Assembly: GCF_023502395.1 (NCBI RefSeq)
Contig: NZ_JAMFMB010000001.1
Location: 248,001-312,000, forward strand
Direction of reading: 5' to 3'
From: Ruegeria spongiae
GTDB lineage: Bacteria; Pseudomonadota; Alphaproteobacteria; Rhodobacterales; Rhodobacteraceae
DNA: 64,000 nt
In this document: positions 17,814 through 31,888 of the stretch, piece after piece
Layout of the letters: every line of letters begins with the position of its first letter
Position numbering within the stretch: position 1 is the first letter of the stretch
The notes under the pieces: generated by a model
Seen by the model: the letters and a program-made list of their open reading frames with translations, nothing else
Databases searched by the model: none
What the model was told of the DNA's origin: nothing
Made by a program: the position numbers and the translations under genes

Positions 17814-18415
17814 CACACCTTGTTTTGAACACCGACCCAATTACGTGGCTGGCGCGGGTCCTGCATGCGCAAAAAGATGTAGCCTGTTGCCCGCCAGGGC
17901 CTGATCCGGTTCGTCAGGTTGTCGAGCACCAGATCGCCCTGTGCTGACCGATAGACCAGCACGGCATGGGCATTGCGCCTGCTGTCAAGCACCGTTGCCA
18001 GCAGCAGTTTGCGAGGGTCAAGCCCGATGCGGATCAGGTCGCGCTTTTTCAACAGGGCGAAATCCTCACAATCCCCACCCAACCGGGTTGGCAGCGCCCA
18101 TTTCTCTTCGATGTCATATTGCCGCCGGTCTGCCACATCACGCGTCGCCGCGTTGACTTGCTGGTTGACCCGCCGCACCAGCTCATATTCGCGCGCCGCG
18201 CCAAGGCGTTTGCCTCGCGTGGCGGCGCAGGCCCAGGCATAAATCCGACACAGGTTGCTGGCGCCGCTCGGGGCTGGAAAGTTCGCAGACGGCTTCAGAA
18301 AGCGCGGGTCAGCCGCACCGGCGCTGCTCCCCATCATCTGCGCACAGACCATCATGGCCGCCAGAATCCATGTCCTGATGCGCGGATTGCCCATGATGCA
18401 TCCTGTTCGGGTCAC
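17813..18415 (-). CDS. LapG-type transglutaminase-like cysteine protease (BTLCP family)
   Basis: 200 residues from the GTG at 18415, which has AGGAG about 8 bases upstream; an ATG at 18394 (MGNPRIRTW) is the alternative. A signal peptide is visible (WILAAMMVCAQMMGSSAGA). The catalytic triad of bacterial transglutaminase-like cysteine proteases is present: C116 in GGDCEDFALLK, H150 in NAHAVLVY and D165 in LVLDNL. LapG relatives are periplasmic proteases that clip large adhesins under c-di-GMP/LapD control. No lapD or giant adhesin gene is in the window, so its substrate is unknown. Confidence 0.85.
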   Translation of the reverse strand: MTRTGCIMGNPRIRTWILAAMMVCAQMMGSSAGAADPRFLKPSANFPAPSGASNLCRIYAWACAATRGKRLGAAREYELVRRVNQQVNAATRDVADRRQYDIEEKWALPTRLGGDCEDFALLKKRDLIRIGLDPRKLLLATVLDSRRNAHAVLVYRSAQGDLVLDNLTNRIRPWRATGYIFLRMQDPRQPRNWVGVQNKV

Positions 18416-18567
18416 TTTCCCTGCTCCTCTTCTTTCCGATTAAAGCGGCTGAAACCAACTGCTCAAGCAGGGATTCCATTTCAGAGGATGATCGGCAGGA
18501 ATCCGTACAATCTCAGGGCGAGCGGATGGCTCTTGGTGGCCCGTAGATTAAGGTCGCACATGAAGGT

Positions 18568-18591
18568 CATCGGGCGAAAACCAGCCCGATG
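18568..18591 (-). terminator. Hairpin downstream of alaS-DUF1330
   Basis: A perfect 8-bp inverted repeat CATCGGGC / GCCCGATG with an 8-base loop lies 17 bases past the DUF1330 stop. There is no T-run, so it may only be a weak or factor-assisted terminator. The rest of 18416-18608 shows nothing coding. Confidence 0.35.
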
Positions 18592-18608
18592 ATTAAGATT
18601 GGCTCGCC

Positions 18609-18896
18609 TCAGTCGGTGGTTTCGACCACCAGCAACTCGCGCTCGGACGCACCGCGCGCATGATCCAGCGCGGCCTGGTATTCGGGCGAGTTGTAACAGG
18701 CCACCGCCGCCTCGACCGAGGGAAAGCGCGCCACTACATTGCGGGGGCGTTCCTTGCCTTCAAGCTGAACGTATCGCCCGGCGCGGGCGATGAATTCTCC
18801 GCCGTGCTTGGCCAGCGCAGGGCCTGCAAGCTCGGCATATTTGCCGTACGCCGCCGCGTCGGTCACCGTCACATGTGCAATCCAGAGTGCCGCCAT
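18609..18896 (-). CDS. DUF1330 domain protein
   Basis: 95 residues starting MAALWIAHVTV (ATG 18896), 4 bases after the alaS stop. The pattern AYGKYAELAGPALAKHGGEFIARAG, then VVARFPSVEAAVACYNSPEYQAA, is that of DUF1330, a small ferredoxin-like dimeric fold related to the EthD/ABM superfamily. No reaction is known. It is co-transcribed with alaS by spacing; a functional link to aminoacylation is not implied. Confidence 0.88.
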   Translation of the reverse strand: MAALWIAHVTVTDAAAYGKYAELAGPALAKHGGEFIARAGRYVQLEGKERPRNVVARFPSVEAAVACYNSPEYQAALDHARGASERELLVVETTD

Positions 18897-18900
18897 TTTC

Positions 18901-21576
18901 TCAACCTCCCAATACGGCCTCGGCGGCCTTGATCGCCGCGTCGGCATTTGCCGCGTCCTTGCCGCCGCCCTGCGCCATGTCGGGGCGACCACCGCCGCCC
19001 TTACCACCCAGTTCGGCCACCGCTGCGCGCACCAGATCAACGGCCGAGACCTGACCGGTCATATCTTCGGTCACGCCCGCCGCCACAGCGGCCTTGCCAC
19101 CTGCGTCGGCGATCAACAGCACCGCACCCGATCCGATCCGCGCCTTATGTTCGTCGATCAACGACGGCAGGTCCTTGCCCGACACGCCGCTGAGCGTCTG
19201 GGCCAGGAAACTGATCCCATTCACCTCGCGGGCTTCCGCGCCAGCGCCGCCTTGCCCTGCCCCGCCAGCCATCGCGAGATCGCGGCGCAACTGCGCCACC
19301 TCGCTCTGCAGCGCCTTGCGCTCGTCCATCAGCGCCCTGACACGCTCCACCGTTTCGCCGGACTGCGCCTTGAGCAGGCCCGAAACCTCGGCCAGATGCC
19401 CCGCCTCCTGCGAGAGATGCTGGAAAGCCGCGTCGCCGGTCAGCGCTTCGATCCGCCGCACTCCGGCGGATGAGGCGCTGTCGCCCAGCAATACAAACGT
19501 GCCGATATCGCCGGTCTGCTTCACATGGGTGCCGCCGCACAGCTCGATGGAATAGGTCATGCCGTCATGTCCCTTGCCGGTCTCAGCCCGGCCCATCGAC
19601 ACGACGCGCACCTCATCGCCATATTTTTCGCCGAACAGCGCCTGCGCCCCGATCTCGCGGGCATCGTCGGGCGTCATGATCCGGGTCTCGACCGCCGAAT
19701 TCTGGCGGATATAGGCGTTCACATCCGAGGCCACCTTGCGCAACTCCGCATCCGTCAATGCCTTGGCATGGCTAAAGTCAAAACGCAGCCGGTCGGCGGC
19801 ATTCAGCGACCCGCGCTGCGCCACGTGATCGCCCAGCGATTCGCGCAGTGCTTCATGCAGCAGATGGGTAGCCGAGTGATTGGCCCGTATCGCTGAACGG
19901 CGCGCGTGATCGACCTCCAGCTCAACCGGATCGCCCATGCTGAACGCGCCCTGTTCGAGCCGTACCTTGTGCGCATAGACCTTGCCTTCGGCGAATTTCC
20001 TGGTGTCCGCGACCAAGGCCGTTTCATCCAGGTTTTCCAATCGCCGGATCACGCCGGAATCACCGACCTGACCGCCAGCCTCGCCATAAAACGGCGTCTG
20101 GTTCACGACGATCCAGCCCTCGCCGCCCGCGTCGATCCGATCAACCAGAGCGCCATCTCGCAACAGCCCGACAATCTGCCCCTCGACCTTCTCGCTGTCA
20201 TAGCCGAGGAAATCGGTGGCCCCGTTCTGATCCAGCAGATCGAACCAAACCGCATTATCCGCAGCCTCGCCCGACCCGGCCCATGCGGCGCGCGCCTTGG
20301 CCTTTTGCGTCGCCATCGCGCTGTCGAACCCGTCGGTATCGACCGCCCGGCCCTGACCGCGCAGCGCATCCTGCGTCAGATCCAGCGGGAAGCCGTAAGT
20401 GTCATACAGTTTGAACGCCGCATCACCCGGAAACGGCGCGTCTTCGTCCAGCTTCGCCAATTCGTCATCAAGCAGTTTCAGACCGCGATCCAGCGTCTGT
20501 TTGAACCGGGTTTCCTCGGACAGCAGCGTTTCCTCGATCATCGGCTGGGCCCGGCCCAGTTCGGGGTACGCCGCGCCCATCTGCTGCACCAGCGTGGGCA
20601 CCAGCCGGTGCATGACCGGGTCTTTCGCGCCCAGCAGATGCGCGTGCCGCATGGCGCGGCGCATGATCCGGCGCAGCACATATCCGCGCCCGTCATTGCT
20701 GGGCATCACCCCGTCAGCGATCAGGAACGAGGTCGAACGCAGGTGATCCGCGATCACCCGGTGATGCACGTTCTCGTCGCCATAGGGATCGACATGGGTA
20801 ACCTCGGCCGAGGCCTCGATCAGCGATTTGAACAGATCGGTGTCATAATTGTCGTGGCTGCCCTGCAACAGCGCGCCAATGCGTTCCAGCCCCATGCCGG
20901 TATCGATCGACTGCATGTCGAGGGCCTTCATCGAGCCATCCTCGAACTGCTCGTTCTGCATGAAGACGATGTTCCAGATCTCGATGAACCGGTCGCCATC
21001 CTCTTCGGCGCTGCCCGGAGGACCGCCCCAGATGTGATCGCCGTGATCATAGAAGATCTCGGTGCAAGGCCCGCAGGGACCGGTTGGACCCATCTGCCAG
21101 AAATTGTCGCTGGTATCGATGCGGATGATCCGGTCCTCGGGGACACCGACCTTTTTCCAGATCTCGAACGCTTCATCATCGGTGTGATAGACCGTGGTCA
21201 GCAGCCGCTTGGGGTCGATATCGAACTCTTTGGTGATCAGGTTCCAGGCAAAAGGGATCGCCTCGGTCTTGAAGTAATCCCCAAAGCTGAAATTGCCCAG
21301 CATCTCAAAAAACGTATGATGGCGGGCGGTGTAGCCCACATTGTCGAGGTCATTGTGCTTGCCACCGGCGCGGACGCATTTCTGCGCCGTGGTGGCGCGC
21401 TGATAGTCGCGATGTTCGACCCCGGTGAACAGATTCTTGAATTGCACCATCCCGGAATTGACGAACATCAGCGTCGGGTCATTGCGCGGCACCAGCGGAC
21501 TGGAGTCGACCACCTCATGCCCGTTTTTGGCGAAATAATTCAGAAAGGTGGATCGGATATCGTTCAGCGTGGGCAT
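18901..21576 (-). CDS. alaS: Alanyl-tRNA synthetase
   Basis: 891 residues, a normal full length. The class II catalytic core is at the N-terminus ([36 protein letters not shown]). The editing domain carries the zinc ligands NHSATHLLH and [11 protein letters not shown]. The C-terminal region ends with the glycine-rich DHHA1-like domain ([16 protein letters not shown]). It charges tRNA-Ala and clears mischarged Ser/Gly. The gene is followed at once by the DUF1330 gene and lies downstream of recA. Confidence 0.98.
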   Translation of the reverse strand: MPTLNDIRSTFLNYFAKNGHEVVDSSPLVPRNDPTLMFVNSGMVQFKNLFTGVEHRDYQRATTAQKCVRAGGKHNDLDNVGYTARHHTFFEMLGNFSFGDYFKTEAIPFAWNLITKEFDIDPKRLLTTVYHTDDEAFEIWKKVGVPEDRIIRIDTSDNFWQMGPTGPCGPCTEIFYDHGDHIWGGPPGSAEEDGDRFIEIWNIVFMQNEQFEDGSMKALDMQSIDTGMGLERIGALLQGSHDNYDTDLFKSLIEASAEVTHVDPYGDENVHHRVIADHLRSTSFLIADGVMPSNDGRGYVLRRIMRRAMRHAHLLGAKDPVMHRLVPTLVQQMGAAYPELGRAQPMIEETLLSEETRFKQTLDRGLKLLDDELAKLDEDAPFPGDAAFKLYDTYGFPLDLTQDALRGQGRAVDTDGFDSAMATQKAKARAAWAGSGEAADNAVWFDLLDQNGATDFLGYDSEKVEGQIVGLLRDGALVDRIDAGGEGWIVVNQTPFYGEAGGQVGDSGVIRRLENLDETALVADTRKFAEGKVYAHKVRLEQGAFSMGDPVELEVDHARRSAIRANHSATHLLHEALRESLGDHVAQRGSLNAADRLRFDFSHAKALTDAELRKVASDVNAYIRQNSAVETRIMTPDDAREIGAQALFGEKYGDEVRVVSMGRAETGKGHDGMTYSIELCGGTHVKQTGDIGTFVLLGDSASSAGVRRIEALTGDAAFQHLSQEAGHLAEVSGLLKAQSGETVERVRALMDERKALQSEVAQLRRDLAMAGGAGQGGAGAEAREVNGISFLAQTLSGVSGKDLPSLIDEHKARIGSGAVLLIADAGGKAAVAAGVTEDMTGQVSAVDLVRAAVAELGGKGGGGRPDMAQGGGKDAANADAAIKAAEAVLGG

Positions 21577-21657
21577 CGGGCTCTCTCGGGCGCAATCGGA
21601 AGGGTTCGGATCGGTTTAGCCCTGCCTCGGGCGATAGTCCACAGGTGCTGCGGATTG

Positions 21658-21687
21658 AAACCAAACAGGGCGCCCATCCGGACGCCC
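21658..21687 (-). terminator. Terminator after recA
   Basis: On the minus strand GGGCGTCC-GGAT-GGGCGCCC forms an 8-bp stem (one G-T pair) followed by the T-rich TGTTTGGTTT. Confidence 0.55.
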
Positions 21688-21740
21688 CATTCGCAGCATT
21701 TGTTTGGCCCGGAACCCGACCGCGCGCCCGGATGTGCGGG

Positions 21741-22805
21741 TCACGCCTCGAGGATATCCTCGTCCGCCTCGGGCGGCATATCGAATTCCAGACCATGGGC
21801 GGCACGGATCTTGTCCTCGATCTCCAGCGCGATGCGCTGATTGCTGCGCAGGAATTGCTTGGCGTTCTCGCGCCCCTGCCCGATCCGCTCATCGCCATAG
21901 CTGAACCACGACCCCGATTTGTCGACCACACCGGCCTTGACGCCCAGATCCAGCAGTTCGCCCATCTTCGAGATGCCTTCGCCATACATGATGTCGAATT
22001 CCACCTGTTTGAAGGGCGGAGCCACCTTGTTCTTGACCACTTTCACACGGGTCTGGTTGCCGACCACCTCGTCGCGGTCCTTGATCGCGCCGATGCGGCG
22101 AATGTCCAGACGGACCGAGGAATAGAATTTCAGCGCATTACCGCCGGTGGTGGTTTCCGGGCTGCCGAACATGACGCCGATCTTCATGCGGATCTGGTTG
22201 ATGAAGACCACCATGCAATTGGACCGGTTGATCGAGCCGGTCAGCTTGCGCATGGCCTGGCTCATCAGCCTTGCCTGCACACCGACGCTGCTGTCGCCCA
22301 TATCGCCTTCCAGTTCCGATTTCGGCGTCAGCGCGGCAACCGAGTCGACCACGACCATGTTCACCGCGCCCGAGCGCACCAGCGTATCGGTGATCTCAAG
22401 CGCCTGCTCGCCGGTATCGGGCTGACTGATCAGCAATTCATCCAGATCAACGCCCAGCTTGCGGGCATATTGCGGGTCCAGCGCGTGTTCGGCATCGACA
22501 AAGGCGCAGACCCCGCCGCGTTTTTGCTGTTCGGCGATGCAATGCAGCGTCAGCGTCGTCTTGCCCGAGCTTTCGGGGCCGTAGATTTCCACGATCCGGC
22601 CCATCGGCAACCCACCGATCCCGAGCGCGATGTCCAGCCCCAGTGAACCGGTCGAGCTCGCGGCGATCTCGGGCAGCGCGTTTTCGCCGCCCAGTTTCAT
22701 GATCGAGCCCTTGCCAAATTGCCGCTCGATCTGTGCCAGCGCGCTGTCCAGCGCCTTTTGTTTGTCCGCGTTCTGCTTGCTGCTCATCGTCAGAAGATCC
22801 GCCAT
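21741..22805 (-). CDS. recA: Recombinase RecA
   Basis: 354 residues from the ATG at 22805, preceded by an AGGG Shine-Dalgarno; the longer upstream frame would include the promoter. Walker [10 protein letters not shown], Walker [10 protein letters not shown], loop L2 region ([25 protein letters not shown]) and a short acidic C-terminus ([11 protein letters not shown]) are present. RecA performs strand exchange and stimulates LexA self-cleavage. A canonical alphaproteobacterial LexA box lies upstream, so it is SOS-induced. Confidence 0.98.
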   Translation of the reverse strand: MADLLTMSSKQNADKQKALDSALAQIERQFGKGSIMKLGGENALPEIAASSTGSLGLDIALGIGGLPMGRIVEIYGPESSGKTTLTLHCIAEQQKRGGVCAFVDAEHALDPQYARKLGVDLDELLISQPDTGEQALEITDTLVRSGAVNMVVVDSVAALTPKSELEGDMGDSSVGVQARLMSQAMRKLTGSINRSNCMVVFINQIRMKIGVMFGSPETTTGGNALKFYSSVRLDIRRIGAIKDRDEVVGNQTRVKVVKNKVAPPFKQVEFDIMYGEGISKMGELLDLGVKAGVVDKSGSWFSYGDERIGQGRENAKQFLRSNQRIALEIEDKIRAAHGLEFDMPPEADEDILEA

Positions 22806-22860
22806 TACCCTGTTCACTTTCCTTTTGTCACACCCGCTCGCGGGCGGCAATCGCTGCTTT

Positions 22861-22875
22861 GTTCGCCTCTTGTTC
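22861..22875. promoter_or_regulatory. LexA (SOS) box of recA
   Basis: GTTC-N7-GTTC, the alphaproteobacterial LexA recognition motif, sits 56 bases before the recA start and immediately downstream of the -10. Bound LexA would block transcription initiation. The same motif occurs upstream of lexA in this window. Confidence 0.78.
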
Positions 22876-22904
22876 CTTATGAGATCAAAAAGAGAACATT
22901 TCAA
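22876..22904 (-). promoter_or_regulatory. recA promoter
   Basis: On the minus strand TTGAAA (22904-22899) and CATAAG (22881-22876) are 17 bases apart, directly adjacent to the LexA box. Confidence 0.5.
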
Positions 22905-23016
22905 GAAATTTCTATCTACTTCATCAGTAGTACACACAGGGTTAAGGATCAGTTGACGCGATCCGGACCGCCGTTTCAGGCCCGAAAAATTGACCGTGGA
23001 CCGAATCCGGACCGGT

Positions 23017-25338
23017 TCAATGCAGTTGCTGGAACACGGTTTCGGTCAATTGATTGAGTGAAAACGGCTTGGGCAGGAAGACCGAGTTCGGCACCTGCGG
23101 CCCGGTTTCGCTGAACGCGCCTTGGGCATAGCCCGACACGAAGACAACGCGCACATCCGGGCGATCCTCAAGCGCCTGACGCACCCATGTCGGCCCGTCC
23201 AGACCCGGCATGACCACATCCGTCACGAACACGTCAACCGACAGGTCCTTGTCCTGCAGCATGTTAAGCGCATCCTCGGCCGATTCCGCCTCAAGCACGG
23301 TGTAGCCCCGCAGGCGCAATGCGCGCGAGGCGAAGGCGCGCACCGGAGCCTCATCCTCGACCAGCAGCACAACCCCGTCACCGTTCTTGGGCGCCGTTGC
23401 CGGGGCAGGTTCGCTGGGGGCGACCGACGCCGGCTCCTCTGGTTCGCTGACCGGGAAATAAAGGATGAACTCGGTCCCCTGTCCGGGAACACTGTCGACA
23501 AAGATGTACCCGCCGGTCTGTTTGATGATGCCATAAACGGTGGACAGGCCCAGCCCGGTGCCCTCGCCGGTGCGTTTGGTGGTGTAGAAAGGTTCGAACA
23601 CTTTCTGCAGCACGCCAGGTTCGATCCCGATTCCCTCATCCGAGACCTTGACCGTGACGTAATCACCCGCTGGCAGCACCGCACGGCTGCGTTCGACGGG
23701 CTTGTCCAGCGTCACCACTTCGGTGTCGACCCGGATCTCACCGCCCTCGGGCATTGCATCGCGCGCATTGACCACGAGGTTCATCAACACCTGCTCCAGC
23801 TGCCGCTTGTCGGCCCGGATCGGTTTCAGCACCGGATCGTGGCTGAGCGTCAGTGTCACCCGTTCACCCACCAGACGGTTCAGCAGGTGGGTCAGATCCG
23901 ACAGAGTATCCCGAAGGTCAAGCGTTTCGGGGCGCAGCGTCTGCTTGCGGGAAAAGGCCAGAAGCTGGCTGACAAGCGCCGCGGCTCGATTGGCGTTCTG
24001 GTGAATCTGCACCAGATCCCCATAGTCGGGATCGCCCTGATCGTGACGCAGCAACAGCAGGTCGCAATGGCCTGAAATGGCGGTCAGAAGGTTGTTGAAA
24101 TCATGAGCCACGCCGCCGGCAAGCTGACCAATCGCCTGCATCTTCTGGCTTTGCACAAATTTCGCTTCCAGTGTTTTCAACTCGGTAGCGTCGCTCAGCA
24201 CGGCAGCAAACACGGTCTGGCCGTTCTCCTGCGCCCGCGACAGCGTTGCCTGAACGAAAGTCTCGCGGTCGTTGCGAGACAGGCGCAGAAACTCGGATTT
24301 CGGCACGGCGTCCTCACGCGCATTCTCGCGCAGCCAATCCGCCGTCTGGCGGGCCAACCCCTGCATCACCTCGGAAACCTGCGTCCCCGTCTGCGCATCC
24401 GGCCCCAGCAATTCGCGCGCCAGAGCGTTGACATCCAGAATGCAGCCGTCCCCGTCCAGCTTCAGCATCGGCACAGGCAACTTGTCGAAATCAGCGCCCG
24501 GTGCCTTTGCATCGGGCCTCAGCGGCGTCAGGAAAATCTCGCGCCGGACGCTGGACTGGCCCGTCTCGGACACAACAACACTGCGATTACCTTCGGCGGT
24601 TGCGATCGACACCATGCTTCCGCTTTCCAGTGGAAGATCGGTGAACAACCGATCCAGTGATTTGACCCGCTGGCCGACCAATGCGCGCGCCGCTTCGTTC
24701 ATGAACAAAACCGCACCGCCCCGGCCAACGGTCAGCATCGGCAGCGGAATCGCCTCGGTGCCCTTGCCGCTGGCTGCGCGCTCGTGAACATCCTCGAACC
24801 GCCACAGGAAACGCGCATCTTCGAGCACATGCACCGCCAGCCGGACATGACCACGCCTAGTAACCACATCCTCGCGCGCATTTCCGTCAAGACGGGCGCG
24901 GCATTGCAGGCGGTAGATCACCGCATCGGGATTGGCAAAGACAGACCGCAGCTCTGCCGCAAATGTCGGAGCGCGGGCACCGGAGAACCGCACAGCCGCA
25001 GCCGAGTTCCGGGCCAGCACTTCGCCCTCGTCATCGGTGATAAAGCTGGGCGCGGCATCCTTTTCGATAAACCCCGCGAAGATTTCCATCGCCTTGTGAT
25101 CGGCCTTACCCCGCATATGCATCGCCCAAAACGACAGGAGTCCCACCAGCAGCACCGACGCGCCCGCACCCGCGAAGATCACCGGAACCGGCCAGAAAAA
25201 CCCGCCATTGAAGGCGGCCAGAACAAAGGCGACGCCAACGATGAAGAGCACCAGTAACCGGCCATGATTCTTGCGTTCACCATTGGACATCAAGGGGGCA
25301 AGTTGGACAGATTGTGGCACAAAGGGCTCCGGCAGCAC
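23017..25338 (-). CDS. cckA: Hybrid histidine kinase CckA
   Basis: 773 residues from a GTG at 25338; an ATG at 25290 is an alternative start. Order: two transmembrane helices (residues 28-70), PAS-like regions (about 80-385), dimerisation domain with phospho-acceptor H412 in [11 protein letters not shown], HATPase domain ([22 protein letters not shown]), and a C-terminal receiver with D707 in [11 protein letters not shown] and K757. This is the CckA architecture: the kinase/phosphatase that, through ChpT, sets CtrA phosphorylation. In Rhodobacterales this relay controls motility, gene transfer agent and related traits. A CtrA box lies just upstream. Confidence 0.93.
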   Translation of the reverse strand: MLPEPFVPQSVQLAPLMSNGERKNHGRLLVLFIVGVAFVLAAFNGGFFWPVPVIFAGAGASVLLVGLLSFWAMHMRGKADHKAMEIFAGFIEKDAAPSFITDDEGEVLARNSAAAVRFSGARAPTFAAELRSVFANPDAVIYRLQCRARLDGNAREDVVTRRGHVRLAVHVLEDARFLWRFEDVHERAASGKGTEAIPLPMLTVGRGGAVLFMNEAARALVGQRVKSLDRLFTDLPLESGSMVSIATAEGNRSVVVSETGQSSVRREIFLTPLRPDAKAPGADFDKLPVPMLKLDGDGCILDVNALARELLGPDAQTGTQVSEVMQGLARQTADWLRENAREDAVPKSEFLRLSRNDRETFVQATLSRAQENGQTVFAAVLSDATELKTLEAKFVQSQKMQAIGQLAGGVAHDFNNLLTAISGHCDLLLLRHDQGDPDYGDLVQIHQNANRAAALVSQLLAFSRKQTLRPETLDLRDTLSDLTHLLNRLVGERVTLTLSHDPVLKPIRADKRQLEQVLMNLVVNARDAMPEGGEIRVDTEVVTLDKPVERSRAVLPAGDYVTVKVSDEGIGIEPGVLQKVFEPFYTTKRTGEGTGLGLSTVYGIIKQTGGYIFVDSVPGQGTEFILYFPVSEPEEPASVAPSEPAPATAPKNGDGVVLLVEDEAPVRAFASRALRLRGYTVLEAESAEDALNMLQDKDLSVDVFVTDVVMPGLDGPTWVRQALEDRPDVRVVFVSGYAQGAFSETGPQVPNSVFLPKPFSLNQLTETVFQQLH

Positions 25339-25371
25339 GAATTTACTCAGTCCCTTCTCACGCCAATCCGG

Positions 25372-25386
25372 TTAAATCCGGATTAA
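25372..25386. promoter_or_regulatory. CtrA-type box upstream of cckA
   Basis: TTAA-N7-TTAA followed by C, the full CtrA consensus, lies 34-48 bases upstream of the cckA start in the only non-coding gap (25339-25426) between rsmB and cckA. It suggests feedback of CtrA on its own kinase gene. Confidence 0.55.
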
Positions 25387-25426
25387 CATGCCAAAAAACT
25401 ACCTTTAATTGAAACTACAGTATCTA

Positions 25427-26590
25427 CTACCGCGTCAAGTGTGCAGTGAAGAACCCGTCACCCAAGTCGCTGACGGGCCACGACTGTTCAAACGCGCAGC
25501 GCCACGTGGTGTGACGTGCGGTGAAGTCCTGCACTTGTCGGGTATTTTCGGCGCTCAGGACAGCGCAAGTGGCATAGGCCAGCAACCCACCCGCCGAGGT
25601 CAGCGCTGCAGCACGGTCCAGAACGTCTGCCTGAATGCCAGTCAGGGTATCGAGGCGATCCTGCGTCAGAGCCCATTTCGCGGCGGGCGAGCGCCGCCAG
25701 GCACCGCTACCCGAACAAGGCGCATCGACCAGAACTAGGTCGAACGGACCCGCATGCGCCACCGCGTCGGGATCAAGCACCTCGACAATGACCCCCGCCC
25801 GAGCCGCACGGTCCGGCAGATCGCGCATCCGGCGCGGGTCGATATCGCTGGCACAGACCTGCACCCCCCGCGTCGCGGCCAGGGCGAGGGATTTGCCGCC
25901 CCCACCTGCACAATAATCCAGAACCCGCATCCCTGGCTGCAGCGGCAGCGCCGCGATCACCGCCTGGCTTGAGGCATCCTGCAGCTCGACCAGACCGTCG
26001 CGAAAAGCGGTACTCGCAGTGATCTTTCGCTCTCCTTCAAGAACACGTATCGCTGTACTTACAGAGGGATGCAAGTCACACTTGATGTTATCATCCGCCA
26101 ATGCCCGGACCGCGGCCTCGCGCGTTTTCCGGGCCAGATTGGCCCGCAGCCAGACCGGCGCGCGACGCTGCAGCGCGGCGGCGCTCGCCACGGCTTCATC
26201 GCCCAGACTGGCGCTGAATTCGGGCCAGAGCCAGTCCGGCATGTCATATCTTTCCGCATCGCTCGCAAGATCACGCCCGCCGCCTTGTTCCGCGTCACTC
26301 AGCGGTGCGGGGCAATGGCGCGCACCGGTAAAGACCGCCGAAGGGTCGCCGCCGGACTGGCGCAGCGCGCCCAACATCAACCCGCGCCCGGTTGCCGCCC
26401 CGCCAATAGCGGCAAAGGAGCGTTTCCGGCGCAGCGCCTCGAACACGTGATCGCGCACCGCTGCACGGTCACCCGAACCTGCAAACCGGCTGCGCCGCGC
26501 CCAGCCGGTCAGCGCCTGTTCAACCGGTTTGCCTGCCGAGATCTCGTCCAGCAACTCGATCGCCGCCTGCATGCGGGCGGCGGGGATCAT
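25427..26590 (-). CDS. RsmB/NOP-family RNA (cytosine-5) methyltransferase
   Basis: 387 residues. The N-terminal helical NusB-like part precedes a SAM-binding fold: VLDYCAGGGGKSLALA (motif I), DIDPRRM, then the two catalytic cysteines of m5C RNA methyltransferases in DAPCSGSGAWRRSP (motif IV) and YATCAV (motif VI). RsmB methylates C967 of 16S rRNA in E. coli; relatives modify other RNAs, so the exact target is not certain. It lies 24 bases after guaB and is shorter than E. coli RsmB (429). Confidence 0.87.
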   Translation of the reverse strand: MIPAARMQAAIELLDEISAGKPVEQALTGWARRSRFAGSGDRAAVRDHVFEALRRKRSFAAIGGAATGRGLMLGALRQSGGDPSAVFTGARHCPAPLSDAEQGGGRDLASDAERYDMPDWLWPEFSASLGDEAVASAAALQRRAPVWLRANLARKTREAAVRALADDNIKCDLHPSVSTAIRVLEGERKITASTAFRDGLVELQDASSQAVIAALPLQPGMRVLDYCAGGGGKSLALAATRGVQVCASDIDPRRMRDLPDRAARAGVIVEVLDPDAVAHAGPFDLVLVDAPCSGSGAWRRSPAAKWALTQDRLDTLTGIQADVLDRAAALTSAGGLLAYATCAVLSAENTRQVQDFTARHTTWRCAFEQSWPVSDLGDGFFTAHLTR

Positions 26591-26614
26591 GAGAGCATAC
26601 CGCGCATAGTCGGG

Positions 26615-30325
<3,711 letters not shown>

Positions 30326-30331
30326 CACCTC

Positions 30332-31183
30332 ATGGATATGCCGAACGCCGATCAGCTTGAGTATTGGAGCACCTCTCCCAGCGGGGTCAAATGGCTGACC
30401 TATGAGGATCACCTTGACGCGGCGATGGCCACGGCCCTCGATCTGGTCCTCGACCGCGCCGCGCTGCAGCCCGGCGAACGGGTTCTGGACATAGGCTGCG
30501 GCACCGGCGCAAGCCTGCTGGCCGCCGCCGGTAAGGTTGGTCCGGCGGGCGCGGTGCTGGGCCTCGACATCTCGACGCCGTTTCTGGACCGGGCCCAGTC
30601 GCGTGCGGATCATGCCGGGATGCGCAACATCGCTGTCCGGCAGGCCGATGCCCAGGTCGCCCTTTTCGACGGTCCGCCTTGGGATGTTCTGATTTCACGC
30701 TTCGGAGTGATGTTCTTTACCGATCCGCAGGCCGCCTTTGCCAATCTCGCCCTCGCCCTGCGCCCCGGCGGCCGCATGTGTTTCGCGGCCTGGGGCGGGG
30801 TCTCGGACAACCCGTGGTTTCGATTGCCGTTCGAGGCCGCCACGCGCCGGCTCGGCACGGCTCCGGCCTCCGACCCTGATGCGCCGGGCCCGATGGGGTT
30901 TCAGAACGCAGGCCGCGTCACGGCCCTGATGCAGGCGGCGGGCCTGGATGCGGTGACCTGCGACGCGGTCGATCTTTTGATGACGCCGCTGGGCACGGCT
31001 GAAGAGGTCGCCGATCTCTGCCTTCGGGTTGGCCCGGCCTCGCGCGTGATGACGCATTTCGAGGGAACGCAAGCCGATGCGCAAGCGATCCGCGAGGACC
31101 TGATCGCCCGTCTGCAGCCGTTTGCCACCCCGGCGGGGCTGCGGATACCGGCGCGGATCAACCTGTTCGAGGCCCGCGTTTGA
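30332..31183 (+). CDS. Class I SAM-dependent methyltransferase
   Basis: 283 residues, 6 bases after the RACo-like gene and probably co-transcribed. Motif I is VLDIGCGTGASLLAAA (about 51-66), followed by GLDIS (motif II), DVLISRFGVMFFTDP and LRPGGRMCFAAWG, typical of UbiE-like enzymes. The N-terminus (QLEYWSTSPSGVKWLTYEDHLD) is that of a common proteobacterial subfamily annotated only as methyltransferases. The acceptor is unknown. Confidence 0.82.
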   Translation: MDMPNADQLEYWSTSPSGVKWLTYEDHLDAAMATALDLVLDRAALQPGERVLDIGCGTGASLLAAAGKVGPAGAVLGLDISTPFLDRAQSRADHAGMRNIAVRQADAQVALFDGPPWDVLISRFGVMFFTDPQAAFANLALALRPGGRMCFAAWGGVSDNPWFRLPFEAATRRLGTAPASDPDAPGPMGFQNAGRVTALMQAAGLDAVTCDAVDLLMTPLGTAEEVADLCLRVGPASRVMTHFEGTQADAQAIREDLIARLQPFATPAGLRIPARINLFEARV

Positions 31184-31260
31184 TCCCGGCTTGGGGGCGG
31201 AATTTGCAGCAGCAATCCGCTTGACGCCATGGCGGTGACTGGCTATCCCAAGGCTTCGGC

Positions 31261-31334
31261 GCGGGTATGGTGAAAAGGTATCACGGCAGCTTCCCAAGCT
31301 TTAGTTACGGGTTCGATTCCCGTTACCCGCTCCA
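31261..31334 (+). tRNA. tRNA-Gly (anticodon CCC)
   Basis: A 74-base cloverleaf with encoded CCA: acceptor GCGGGTA / TACCCGC, D-stem GTGA / TCAC, T-arm ACGGG-TTCGATT-CCCGT. The anticodon loop TTCCCAA reads glycine GGG. The anticodon stem is weak: GCAGC against GCTTT leaves a C-T mismatch and a G-T pair. Confidence 0.9.
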
Positions 31335-31426
31335 GAAATCTTCCGATAGCCTCCCTGACCGCAATCGTTGCCATCCGCGCGATACATCCCTAACGTTTCA
31401 ACCATAGGTATGACGGACCGGGTGCG

Positions 31427-31888
31427 ATGAAGAAACTCTGGGTTTTGGCTTTTTCGGTTCTGGCGGCGTGTCAGGTCGCAACTGGCGCGCAGTATTCCGG
31501 TAGCTCGGGCGCAGGGGTTGCCGCGACGGCCCGCACAGGTGCCGTCTTTTCCACACCCTACGGAACCCGCGTCTATCAGGTCGACCCCAATATCTTCGAG
31601 GTTGTGCCCTATGCTTTGGCCCAAACTGACGAATACTGGTGCGGTGCCGCAAAATATGCGCGCCGCAGGCTAGGCGCCGGTTGGCAGGATCAGATCTACA
31701 TGGCCAGCCAAAGGGTGCGCAGCGCCGCTGCCGGAGGTCGCACTGCGGTGCAGTTCACGCTGAACCCCGAGGCGGTCGGCATCACGCCTGTGGATCTGGA
31801 AATTCGCATCGGACAGACGGTCGGCGATCACATGTCGGTCAATCTTGCCGACACCAAATGCCAACCCTACCCGCCCATTTTCTTCTGA
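31427..31888 (+). CDS. Putative lipoprotein, hypothetical
   Basis: 153 residues. MKKLWVLAFSVLAACQ gives a lipobox LAAC with the lipidated cysteine at about residue 15, so an outer-membrane or periplasmic lipoprotein is likely. The mature part includes a YWCGAAKYARRRLG stretch and two further cysteines that could form a disulfide. I do not recognise a family with a known function. It stands alone between two tRNA genes. Confidence 0.72.
   Translation: MKKLWVLAFSVLAACQVATGAQYSGSSGAGVAATARTGAVFSTPYGTRVYQVDPNIFEVVPYALAQTDEYWCGAAKYARRRLGAGWQDQIYMASQRVRSAAAGGRTAVQFTLNPEAVGITPVDLEIRIGQTVGDHMSVNLADTKCQPYPPIFF

Noticed and set aside
22942-22956. Near-CtrA motif TTAA-N7-TTGA between cckA and recA
   Set aside because: One half-site is imperfect and it lies far from the recA -35; not reported as an operator.
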